From Burkholderiales bacterium RIFCSPHIGHO2_12_FULL_63_20 (GTDB lineage Bacteria; Pseudomonadota; Gammaproteobacteria; Burkholderiales; Burkholderiaceae_C): a DNA stretch of 50,811 bases. Below, in pieces: positions 9,059 through 16,739 of the stretch; position 1 is the stretch's first letter; every line of letters starts with the position of its first letter. The translations under genes and the position numbers were made by a program. Where the stretch lies: NCBI GenBank assembly GCA_001770775.1, contig MESA01000027.1:1-50811 (forward strand). Direction: 5' to 3'. Below the pieces are notes generated by a model that worked only from the letters and a program-made list of their open reading frames with translations, had not been told where the DNA came from and ran no database searches.

Positions 9059-10261
9059 TCAGGCAACGATGGTTTCGCTGCGAGTGAAGGACTCGGGCAG
9101 GCCAAAGGCCTTCAACCCGCCCAGTGCGGCGATCGACTTCTTGACGAAGCGGTCGTCCACCAGATCGCGCGCCACAAAGGCCGGGTCCAGCTTGCTCAGG
9201 AAGCGGTTGTCGCCTTCCACCTGCGTGACCTTGAGCAGCTTGACCAGTTGCTCGGTGTACGACGGGAAGGGGTAGGGCTGGTAGTCGATGCGGGCATCCT
9301 TCCACTCGGGGTGGCGGATCGCGCCTTCCGCGGCGTACTGCTTGTCGCGAGCCGCGTTGGCCACCAGCACGCGCTCCAGCACCGGCGTGGGGAACGGGGT
9401 GTACTTGCCCGCACCGTCCTTGGACAACAGCTGGGCGCCTTCAGGGCGGTGATCGCGCAGCCAGTGCTGGGCGTTGACGATGGCGTTGACCACCTTTTGC
9501 GACCACTCCGGGCGACCTTGCAGATCACGCTCGTGCATGGTGACCACGCAGCAGGCATGGTCACGCCACACATCGCCGGTGAAGCGCAGCACGCGGCCGA
9601 TGCCATTGGTCTCGGCGGCGGCGTTGAACGGCTCGGCCACGATGAAACCGGCAATCGCCCCATTGGCCAGCGCGGGGCCCATGTCGGCCGGCGCCATGAT
9701 GGACAACGCCACCTCATTGGCCTTGAGCTCGCCACCCGGCTTGGTCACGACCTTCAAGCCGTTCTCGCGCAGCAGGTGTTGCAGCACCACGTTGTGGATC
9801 GAATACCAGAAGGGCACGCCCACCTTCTTGCCACCCAGGTCCTTGACCGTGCGAATGCTGGGGGCCACCGTCAGGGCCGAGCCGCTCATGTGGTTCCAGG
9901 CCACCACTTTGGCCGGGAACTGGCTGCCGTAGCGGGCCCACACGGTCATGGGCGAGAGCAGGTGCACCACGTTGACCTGGCCGGCCATGAAGGCTTCGAC
10001 AATCTGGGCCCACGAACGGAACATGCGCGGCGCCTCCACCTGCAAGCCCTGTTGCTCGAACAGCTGGCGCGCGTGCGCCACCAGCAGCGGGGACGCATCC
10101 GTGATCGGCAGGTAGCCGATGCGCACCGGGTCGTTGGGGTTGGCAGCCTGAGCCAGCATCGGCATCGCCGCCGTGCCGCTCAGCAAGGCAGACAGGCGCA
10201 GCATGTCACGGCGCGACACGGGCAGATCTTCAGACAGGTTCGAGAGCAGTTTGTCGATCAT
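9059..10261 (-). CDS. ABC transporter substrate-binding protein, SsuA/NrtA-like
   Basis: A 400-residue periplasmic binding protein of the nitrate/sulfonate/taurine class. The N-terminus carries a twin-arginine-like signal (SRRDMLRLSALLSG, about residues 16-29) ending near AQA, so export through Tat is plausible. The mature part starts VRIGYLPITDASPLL, and motifs such as NHMSGSALTVAP and GVPFWYSIHNVVLQ are of the CmpA/NrtA/SsuA family. I start at ATG 10261 (MIDKLL), because upstream in-frame codons run into the ATPase gene. The ATPase gene stop lies 8 bases upstream. It defines the transported ligand, probably an alkanesulfonate-like or related small anion, by family only. Confidence 0.88.
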   Translation of the reverse strand: MIDKLLSNLSEDLPVSRRDMLRLSALLSGTAAMPMLAQAANPNDPVRIGYLPITDASPLLVAHARQLFEQQGLQVEAPRMFRSWAQIVEAFMAGQVNVVHLLSPMTVWARYGSQFPAKVVAWNHMSGSALTVAPSIRTVKDLGGKKVGVPFWYSIHNVVLQHLLRENGLKVVTKPGGELKANEVALSIMAPADMGPALANGAIAGFIVAEPFNAAAETNGIGRVLRFTGDVWRDHACCVVTMHERDLQGRPEWSQKVVNAIVNAQHWLRDHRPEGAQLLSKDGAGKYTPFPTPVLERVLVANAARDKQYAAEGAIRHPEWKDARIDYQPYPFPSYTEQLVKLLKVTQVEGDNRFLSKLDPAFVARDLVDDRFVKKSIAALGGLKAFGLPESFTRSETIVA

Positions 10262-10269
10262 GGTGGTCC

Positions 10270-11052
10270 TCACAAAATGGGATACCAGGCCGCTTCGGGA
10301 CTGGACAGGGCGTTGAGAATGTCTTCGCGCAGCGCGTTGAGGTCGCTGGAGCGATGCTGGCGCGGTGCGGTGCCGCTCGGGCGCCACTCGCCCACGATGC
10401 GGGCGGGCGAGCCGGCCAGCAGCAGCACCCGGTCGCCAATGCGCAGGGCTTCGTCGATGTCGTGCGTGACCAGCAGCGCGGCGCTCTGTTGTTTGTGCGC
10501 CAACTCCAACAGCAGGTCCTGCATGGACTCGCGGGTGATGGCGTCCAGCGCCGAGAAGGGCTCGTCCAGATAGATGATCTCGGGGTTGCGGGCCAGGGCC
10601 CGCGCCAGCGACACGCGCTGCGCCATGCCGCCCGACAAGGCGTGTGGCTTCTTGCTCGCGTGCTCGCTCAGCCCCACCTGCTGGAGCACCTGCTGGACCC
10701 GCTCGTGGCGTTGCGCACGGCAGGCCGGGGTGCGGCAGGTAAAGTTCAGGCCGAAGCCGACGTTGTCGGCCACGCTCAGCCAGGGCAGCAAGGCAGGTGA
10801 CTGAAAGACCACGCTGGCGCGCGCGGCCCGATCGGCTTGCACCACACCGTCCATCCGCACCTCGCCGGTGGTGGGCTCGGCCAGACCGGCCAGAAGACGC
10901 AGCAGGGTGGACTTGCCGCAGCCCGATGCACCGATCAGACAGACGATCTCCTGCCTCTGGATGTGCAGGTCGACGCCCTCGAACACCGGGCGATGGCCGT
11001 AGGAAAACGCCAGTTGGCGTGCGGCCAGCAGGGCATTTTCCTGGCTCATCAT
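10270..11052 (-). CDS. ABC transporter ATP-binding protein, SsuB/TauB type
   Basis: A 260-residue ATPase with Walker A GASGCGKS (about 41-48), signature LSGGMAQRVSLARA, Walker B EIIYLDEP and the H-loop VTHDIDEAL. It powers the permease encoded two genes downstream. The start at 11052 overlaps the stop of the AhpD-like gene by one base (TGATG arrangement), a sign of translational coupling. The C-terminal tail of about 40 residues (EWRPSGTAPRQHRSSDL) is of the type seen in SsuB/TauB proteins. Confidence 0.92.
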   Translation of the reverse strand: MMSQENALLAARQLAFSYGHRPVFEGVDLHIQRQEIVCLIGASGCGKSTLLRLLAGLAEPTTGEVRMDGVVQADRAARASVVFQSPALLPWLSVADNVGFGLNFTCRTPACRAQRHERVQQVLQQVGLSEHASKKPHALSGGMAQRVSLARALARNPEIIYLDEPFSALDAITRESMQDLLLELAHKQQSAALLVTHDIDEALRIGDRVLLLAGSPARIVGEWRPSGTAPRQHRSSDLNALREDILNALSSPEAAWYPIL

Positions 11053-11609
11053 CAGGCCTTGCGTTCCCAGCGGTAGGCGCTGAGCTCGGGGTTCAGGTCG
11101 GTACCGGCCAGGGTGTTGGCGAAGTTGCACAAGGTGGCCAGCGACACACCCAGGATCACTTCCAGCACCTGCTGCTCGCCATAGCCCGCGTCCTGGAACG
11201 CTTGCAGCTCATTCGGCGTCACGGCGCCACGGCTGCGGATCACGGCACGGGTGAACTCGGCCACGGCTTCCAGCTTGGCGTCGGGCAGAGGCGTCTGGTC
11301 GCGCAGGGCGTTGACCAGCTCCGGCTCCAGCTTGCCCACCTTGTAGCAAACCGCAGTGTGACCGGCCACGCAGAACGCGCAGCCGTGGTTGGTCGCCGCC
11401 GTGATCTGCACGGTCTCGCGCTCGGCCAAGGTCAGGCTGGTGCGACCGTTGATCTCCGAGACGGTGACATAGGTTTCGATGGCCGTGGGGGCATTGGCCA
11501 GCACACCCAGCAGATTGGGGATGAAGCCGTTTTTGGCCTTGGCCTTGGCCAGATAAGGTTGGCTGGCTTCAGGGGCAGATTCGAGGGTTTGAACAGTGAG
11601 GCGGGACAT
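11052..11609 (-). CDS. Carboxymuconolactone decarboxylase/AhpD-family protein
   Basis: A 185-residue protein with the AhpD-like redox motif CAFCVAGH (Cys77, Cys80, His84) inside an all-helical CMD domain. Proteins of this type with the C-x-x-C-x3-H motif are peroxidase-like thiol enzymes (for example peroxide reduction). It is the first gene of the leftward importer/flavoprotein operon. In that setting it may remove peroxide formed by the flavoprotein; that is inference. The AraC-type regulator lies just upstream on the same strand. Confidence 0.85.
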   Translation of the reverse strand: MSRLTVQTLESAPEASQPYLAKAKAKNGFIPNLLGVLANAPTAIETYVTVSEINGRTSLTLAERETVQITAATNHGCAFCVAGHTAVCYKVGKLEPELVNALRDQTPLPDAKLEAVAEFTRAVIRSRGAVTPNELQAFQDAGYGEQQVLEVILGVSLATLCNFANTLAGTDLNPELSAYRWERKA

Positions 11610-11661
11610 GGGGACTCCGATTCAAGGGGTTGATCTGATTGTCCCGAGGGGAGCGTTTGGC

Positions 11662-11707
11662 CTCAATGCGCAAACGTCGCGTTCTCTTGCTCGAACGTCT
11701 CAATGCG
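11662..11707. promoter_or_regulatory. 9-bp direct repeat upstream of the importer operon
   Basis: CTCAATGCG occurs at 11662-11670 and again at 11699-11707, in the 127-bp gap between the AraC-type gene and the AhpD-like gene. Direct repeats are usual for AraC-family sites, but the 37-bp spacing is not a whole number of helical turns, so support is modest. Confidence 0.25.
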
Positions 11708-11736
11708 ATGACAAGTCAGCGAAGGCGGGACGGCGA

Positions 11737-12666
11737 TCAGGCCAGTTGCTTTGCGACCCCGTGGCCGGCTCGGCGGAAAGCGCCGGGCAGCGTGCCGGTG
11801 ATCTTCTTGAAGGCGCGCGAGAAGGCCGCATCCGATTGGTAGCCCACCGCCTCGGCAGTGCGCGCCAGGGACAGGCCCTCCCCGATCAGCTGGGTGGCCA
11901 GCTTCATGCGGATCTGCGCCAGAAACTGGCTGGGCGAGGTGCCCGCCGTTTGGGTGAAGCGCTTGAAGAACGTGGCGCGTGACATGCGGCTGAGGTCGGC
12001 CATGTCCTCCACGCTCCAGTCGCGGCCGGGCTCGTGGACGATGGCCTCCAGCAGCGAGGTGAACTCCGGCCGCGCCAACACGGCCCACAGCCCGGCACTC
12101 ACCTCATGTTGCTGGCAGAGTTCGCGCACCACATAGAAAAAGAGCAGGTCGACCAGGCGCGTGATCAACGGGGAGGCCTCCTCGCTGCCGTGCTGGGCTT
12201 CGGCCAAGATCAGATCGAAAATGGGCCGGATTTCCTGCAGGGCAGAGCGGTCGCGCGACACGATCACATAGGCCGGAAAAGAACCCAGAAAGACGTTGTT
12301 GAGCGGGGCCTTGAAGTCAAAGAAACCGCAGGCCAGCGCCGTGCTGCAAGGCACTGACAGGTCCACAGGCGCCATGGCCGTTCGCGGTGCTGAGGATGCC
12401 TGCGCCACATCCTCGTGCGGGCTGAGCAGGTGGTTCACATCGCGCAGAAAGAAGACCGCATCACCCGCTTGCAGGGCGTGCTTTTCACCCGAGTCGATCA
12501 CGTGCAGCCAGCAGTCTCCGCTGAGGATCACATGAAAGCCCGCGCGCGCCAAGCCGGTGGTGGAGGCTTTCCAGGAGCCACAGTACTGCCCCAGGTGAAA
12601 CAAGGTGGTTTGCAGTTCAAGGCTGCCGAGCAGCCAGTGAATCAGGCGATCCTGGCGTGTGGACAT
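11737..12666 (-). CDS. AraC-family transcriptional regulator with cupin sensor
   Basis: A 309-residue regulator. The N-terminal half is a cupin ligand domain (FHVILSGDCWLHV, ALQAGDAVFFLRDVNHLL). The C-terminal third holds two helix-turn-helix units (MADLSRMSRATFFKRFTQ and RTAEAVGYQSDAAFSRAFKK), as in AraC/XylS proteins. I start at ATG 12666 (MSTRQD); an upstream in-frame start adds unlikely residues. It lies upstream of, and in line with, the AhpD-ABC-flavoprotein operon, which it most likely controls. The inducer is unknown. Confidence 0.88.
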   Translation of the reverse strand: MSTRQDRLIHWLLGSLELQTTLFHLGQYCGSWKASTTGLARAGFHVILSGDCWLHVIDSGEKHALQAGDAVFFLRDVNHLLSPHEDVAQASSAPRTAMAPVDLSVPCSTALACGFFDFKAPLNNVFLGSFPAYVIVSRDRSALQEIRPIFDLILAEAQHGSEEASPLITRLVDLLFFYVVRELCQQHEVSAGLWAVLARPEFTSLLEAIVHEPGRDWSVEDMADLSRMSRATFFKRFTQTAGTSPSQFLAQIRMKLATQLIGEGLSLARTAEAVGYQSDAAFSRAFKKITGTLPGAFRRAGHGVAKQLA

Positions 12667-12801
12667 GGCGATCTTCGCGGAAGTGGCAACAGGAGGTGAT
12701 ATGCGATCGTAGGCCGCCCCCTTCTGCATGAAAACGAAGGATTTGTCCGATCCATATCCGGAAAACGGCTATGCGATGCCGTCAGGAAGCACCAGGGCAT
12801 G

Positions 12802-12838
12802 AAAAAAGGCGCCAGGGCCGAGACCGACCACTGGCGCT
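12802..12838 (-). terminator. Terminator of the encapsulin operon
   Basis: On the minus strand a 7-bp stem (GCGCCAG paired with CTGGCGC; plus-strand arms 12809-12815 and 12831-12837) is followed directly by a run of T (plus-strand A run 12802-12807). It lies about 40 bases after the cysteine desulfurase stop and closes the operon cleanly. Confidence 0.75.
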
Positions 12839-12876
12839 CCATCCTTCACCATCAGCTCATGACATGAGCCTATGGC

Positions 12877-14673
12877 TCAGTACACCCGCCGCTGGCTGCT
12901 GCTCAACTTGTGCAGCGTCGCCACCAGGGTGTCGATCTCCGCACAGGTGTTGTAGAAGGCGAGCGAGGGCCGCACCGTGGCCTCCAGTCCAAAGCGGCGC
13001 AAGATGGGCTGCGCGCAGTGGTGACCGGAGCGCACCGCAATGCCCTCCTTGTTCAACGCTGCACCCACCTCTTCGGTTTTGAACCCTTGCAAGGTGAAGG
13101 ACAGCACCGCCGCCTTGTCCGGCGCCGTGCCGATCAGCTTCAGACCTGGCACGTCCTGCAGCAATCGGGTGCCGTACAGCAGCAACTGGTGCTCGTAGGC
13201 CGCGATGTTCTCGATCCCCAGCTTTTGCACATAGTCGATCGCCGCACCCAGCCCCACCGCATCGGCGATGTTGCCCGTGCCGGCCTCGAAACGGCCCGGT
13301 GCATCGTGGTAATCGGTGTGCTCGAAGGTCACGTCCTTGATCATGTTGCCGCCGCCTTGCCAGGGCGGTGTCTCGTTCAAGAGCGCTTCCTTGCCGTACA
13401 GCACGCCAATGCCGGTCGGCCCGAACACCTTGTGGCCTGAAAACACGAACCAGTCGCAGTCCAGATCGATCACATCGGCGCGCAAGTGCGAGACCGACTG
13501 TGCCCCGTCCACCAGCACCTTGGCCCCGGCGCTGTGCGCCATCGCCACGATCTGCTTGGCCGGCGTGACCGTGCCCAGCGCGTTCGAGACCTGCGTGAAC
13601 GACACCAGCTTCGTGCGCGCATTGAGCAGCTTGGCGTACTCGTCCAGGCGTACCTGACCGTCGTCGTCCACAGGGATCACGCGCAGCTTCGCGCCGGTGC
13701 GGGCACACAGCTGCTGCCACGGCACGATGTTGGCGTGGTGCTCCAGGTGGCTGACGATGATCTCGTCACCCGCACCAATGTTCGCCTCGCCCCAGCTCTT
13801 GGCCACCAGGTTGATGGCCTCGGTGGTGCCGCGCACGAACACGATCTCGTTGACCGAGCGCGCGTTCACAAAGTCCCGCACCTTCTCGCGCGCGGCCTCG
13901 TAGGCATCCGTGGCCCGCGCGGCCAGCTCATGCGCCGCGCGGTGGATGTTCGAGTTCTCGTGCGCATAGAAGTAGGCGATGCGGTCGATCACCGACTGCG
14001 GCTTGTGCGTGGTCGCCGCGTTGTCCAGCCAGATCAGCGGCTTGCCGTTCACCCGCTCGTTCAGCACCGGGAAATCGCGCCGAACCAGGTTGACGTCAAC
14101 CGGCGGAGCAAAACCCTGGGCCTGCGGCGACAGGGGCTGAGCGGCTTGCCCCGGCACCTGCACGCCCGGCGCATGTCCTGCCAGCCCGCTGAGCCCCGCA
14201 GCCAGGAAGTAGAACGACGGCGTCGCGCCCCCTGGTGCGGCTTGCGGTGCCCGCGACGGCGAACGCAGCGCCAGCATCTCGCTGAGCTCCGCGTCTGACG
14301 GCAGGCCCCAGTCCAGCGGGTTCAGCGTCAAGATGGGTTGCACGCCACCCGTGCGCGAAGCCGGATTGACGTCCAGCGGCAGGTCGCCCGCAAACGACGG
14401 CGGCACCTGCCCGGGGGCGGCCACCGGCGGCAGGGCAGGTACACCCTCGTAACCGCTCGACGCAGGGCTGACCGGTGCGTTGGACACAGGTGGAACGGCG
14501 AAGGGATGAGCGACCGTGGGCGAACTCAGGTGCGACAAACCCGGTGGCAATCCAGCCGGCACCCCCGCGCCACCCGGGGCCGAACCTGGCAGCGCCGAGA
14601 AGAACTGGTTGGCCAGCTGGGCCAAGGCTTGCGCATCCGGCACCCCCAGGCCGGCGAGGTCACTTGTACTCAT
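12877..14673 (-). CDS. Family 2A encapsulin cargo: cysteine desulfurase (SufS-like) with N-terminal targeting region
   Basis: A 598-residue class V aminotransferase-fold enzyme. Residues about 194-598 are a SufS-type cysteine desulfurase with PLP Lys415 in FSGHKVFGPTG and catalytic Cys553 in RSGHHCAQP. It releases sulfane sulfur from L-cysteine. Ordinary SufS proteins are near 410 residues; here about 190 extra N-terminal residues rich in Pro, Gly, Ala and Ser precede it. These hold conserved-looking islands: ALAQLANQFFSALPG (about 16-30), a TLNPLDWGLPSDAELSEM block (about 116-133) and PSFYFLAAG (152-160). In family 2A encapsulins such a disordered extension directs loading into the shell. 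The start at 14673 overlaps the shell gene's end by 14 bases, so both are translated as a pair. A terminator follows at 12838-12802. Confidence 0.92.
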   Translation of the reverse strand: MSTSDLAGLGVPDAQALAQLANQFFSALPGSAPGGAGVPAGLPPGLSHLSSPTVAHPFAVPPVSNAPVSPASSGYEGVPALPPVAAPGQVPPSFAGDLPLDVNPASRTGGVQPILTLNPLDWGLPSDAELSEMLALRSPSRAPQAAPGGATPSFYFLAAGLSGLAGHAPGVQVPGQAAQPLSPQAQGFAPPVDVNLVRRDFPVLNERVNGKPLIWLDNAATTHKPQSVIDRIAYFYAHENSNIHRAAHELAARATDAYEAAREKVRDFVNARSVNEIVFVRGTTEAINLVAKSWGEANIGAGDEIIVSHLEHHANIVPWQQLCARTGAKLRVIPVDDDGQVRLDEYAKLLNARTKLVSFTQVSNALGTVTPAKQIVAMAHSAGAKVLVDGAQSVSHLRADVIDLDCDWFVFSGHKVFGPTGIGVLYGKEALLNETPPWQGGGNMIKDVTFEHTDYHDAPGRFEAGTGNIADAVGLGAAIDYVQKLGIENIAAYEHQLLLYGTRLLQDVPGLKLIGTAPDKAAVLSFTLQGFKTEEVGAALNKEGIAVRSGHHCAQPILRRFGLEATVRPSLAFYNTCAEIDTLVATLHKLSSSQRRVY

Positions 14674-15577
14674 GGTACTTGTCGATCTCAACGTCTTCGA
14701 GCACCGCGATGGCGTCGTCGGTCAGCACCGCCAGCGAGCAGTACAGCGACACCAGGTAGGACGCGATGGCCTTGTGGTTGATGCCCATGAAGCGCACGGC
14801 CAGGCCGGGGCTTTGCGCGCCCGGAAGGTCCGGCTGGTACAGGCCCACCACACCCTGGCGGCTCTCCCCGGTGCGGATCAGCAGGATCTTGGTCTTGTTG
14901 TCCTCGATCTTGATCTTGTCGCACGGGATCAGCGGGATGCCGCGCCAGGTGATGAACTGCGAGCCGAACAGCGAGACGGTGGGCGGGGGCACGCCACGGC
15001 GGGTGCACTCACGCCCAAACGCCGTGATGGCCAGCGGGTGGGCCAGGAAGAAGCCCGGCTCCTTCCAGACCTTGGCCAGAAGCTCGTCGAGGTCGTCGGG
15101 CGTGGGCGCACCGGTGCGCGTCTGGATGTGTTGATGCGGCGCGATGTTGGCCAGCAGACCGTATTCCTTGTTGTTGATCAGCTCGGCTTCCTGACGCTCC
15201 TTGATCGTCTCGATGGTCAGGCGCAGCTGCTCGGCGATCTGGTTGTAGGGCTTGGAGTACAGGTCCGACACGCGGGTGTGCACGTCCAGCACCGTGTTCA
15301 CGGCCGACAGCAGGTACTCACGCGGGTTGTCGATGTAGTCCACAAAGGTCTGCGGCAGTTCGCGCTCATCGCGGCCCGAACAGTCCACGGTCACGCTGGA
15401 CGCGTCTTTGACGCGGTTGACCCGGTAGATACCGGCGTCCACCGGCACCCATTGCAGCAGGTGGGTGAGCCAGCGCGGCGTGATCGTGCCCATTTGCGGC
15501 ACGGTGCGCGTGGCGATGGCAAGTTGCCGGGCGGCGATGTCGCCCAAGGCGGTGCTGTGTTCGTGGGTGTTGGCCAT
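14660..15577 (-). CDS. Family 2A encapsulin shell protein (SrpI-like)
   Basis: A 305-residue HK97-fold shell protein of the SrpI type. Recognisable stretches are ALGDIAARQLAIATRTVPQM near the N-terminus, WLTHLLQWVPVDAGIYRVN, the long N-arm/E-loop helix EQLRLTIETIKERQEAELIN, TPDDLDELLAKVWKEPGFF, and the C-terminal GVVGLYQPDLPG and RFMGINHKAIASYLVSLY blocks. Older annotation often names such proteins as Crp/Fnr regulators or major membrane protein I. It should assemble into a closed cytoplasmic shell around the cysteine desulfurase encoded downstream. The start at 15577 has GGAGAA about 8 bases upstream. It sits between the serine acetyltransferase (53-bp gap) and cargo genes, the known family 2A arrangement. 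No cyclic-nucleotide-binding domain (family 2B feature) is present. Confidence 0.93.
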   Translation of the reverse strand: MANTHEHSTALGDIAARQLAIATRTVPQMGTITPRWLTHLLQWVPVDAGIYRVNRVKDASSVTVDCSGRDERELPQTFVDYIDNPREYLLSAVNTVLDVHTRVSDLYSKPYNQIAEQLRLTIETIKERQEAELINNKEYGLLANIAPHQHIQTRTGAPTPDDLDELLAKVWKEPGFFLAHPLAITAFGRECTRRGVPPPTVSLFGSQFITWRGIPLIPCDKIKIEDNKTKILLIRTGESRQGVVGLYQPDLPGAQSPGLAVRFMGINHKAIASYLVSLYCSLAVLTDDAIAVLEDVEIDKYHEYK

Positions 15578-15630
15578 GAGGCTCGTTCTCCAGTGGGTCG
15601 AAGGGTGGTTGGGAAAACTGTGGCGACGGC

Positions 15631-16569
15631 TCAGTCGCTGCGCTGGCTTTGCGCCTGGGTGATGCTGCTGCCGGGGGGCACGCTGTGGGTCAGCCACACG
15701 TTGCCGCCGATGGACGAGCCCCGGCCGATCGTGATGCGGCCCAGCACCGTGGCCCCGGCATAGATGACGACGTCGTCCTCGACGATCGGGTGACGGGGCT
15801 GGCCCTTGAGCAACTGGCCGGTCTCGTCGGTGGGAAAGCGCTTGGCGCCCAGCGTCACGGCCTGGTACAAGCGCACGCGCTCACCGATCACGGTGGTCTC
15901 GCCAATGACGACGCCCGTGCCGTGGTCGATGAAGAAGGCAGGCCCGATCTGCGCGCCGGGGTGGATGTCGATGCCGGTGCGCGAGTGGGCGATGTCGGCA
16001 ATCAGGCGCGCCAGCAGCGGCGCGCCGAGCTGGTGCAAGGCATGCGCCAGGCGGTGATGGATGATGGCCGTCATGCCCGGGTAGCACAGCAGGATCTCGG
16101 AGATGCTGGTGGCCGCCGGATCGCCCTGGTAGGCCGACTGCAGGTCGCTCACCAGCAGGGCGCGGATGCCGGGCAGCTCGGCCGCGAACGCATGGGTGAT
16201 GCCGCGCGCCTCCTCGGCGAGCTCGGGGTCATCGCTGTGCACATCCGGACGCACGAACAGCAGCCCGCGGCGCACCTGCTCGACCAGCTCCTGCAAGGTG
16301 CTGTGCAGCGTGTAGCCCACGAAATAGTCGATGCTGTCGTCGCTCAGGTCCGGGCGGCCGTAATGCGTCGGAAACAGCGCGGCCGACAGGCCCAGCACAA
16401 TGCGCGAGAGCACCTCGCGCGCCGGCAACTCGCGCAGCCGCCCCTGGTGCCGCACGTTGTGCGTGACCTCGCGGGACTGCCTGAGCTCAGCCACGATGCG
16501 GCCCAATTGCCAGGAGGTGGACGACAGGAACTCGGGGTTCTGACTCTGAAAAAGCGGCGTGATCGACAT
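15631..16569 (-). CDS. Serine O-acetyltransferase, EpsC/CysE type
   Basis: A 312-residue enzyme with a helical N-terminal region and a left-handed beta-helix of hexapeptide repeats (from about residue 195: IDIHPGAQIGPAFFIDHGTG and ETTVIGERVRLYQAVTLGAK). The motif DHGTGVVIGET is the serine acetyltransferase active-site region. It makes O-acetylserine, the precursor for cysteine synthesis in the cytoplasm. Being first in the operon with the encapsulin shell and cysteine desulfurase, it probably boosts cysteine supply for the compartment. No CysK-type partner is in the window. The upstream 170-bp gap (16570-16739) must hold the operon promoter; I see no convincing -35/-10 pair there. Confidence 0.92.
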   Translation of the reverse strand: MSITPLFQSQNPEFLSSTSWQLGRIVAELRQSREVTHNVRHQGRLRELPAREVLSRIVLGLSAALFPTHYGRPDLSDDSIDYFVGYTLHSTLQELVEQVRRGLLFVRPDVHSDDPELAEEARGITHAFAAELPGIRALLVSDLQSAYQGDPAATSISEILLCYPGMTAIIHHRLAHALHQLGAPLLARLIADIAHSRTGIDIHPGAQIGPAFFIDHGTGVVIGETTVIGERVRLYQAVTLGAKRFPTDETGQLLKGQPRHPIVEDDVVIYAGATVLGRITIGRGSSIGGNVWLTHSVPPGSSITQAQSQRSD

Positions 16570-16739
16570 GACAGCGGGTCCCTACACAGACCGGCTCAGT
16601 CTGGCGGGGGCCGCCTCACACGCCAACGAACTTGTTCTGCATCCCTCAGTTGATATTTGATGAACGCATATGCAGCCGCACTCAACTCATGAATGCGCGA
16701 TCAAACCCGGTCGCATCATCGGTATCCGCATGTAGGCAC

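Noticed and set aside
14660..15577. Crp/Fnr-type regulator or major membrane protein I (a common name for this family)
   Set aside because: The sequence matches the SrpI-type encapsulin shell and has no helix-turn-helix or cyclic-nucleotide domain, and its operon context is that of family 2A encapsulins.
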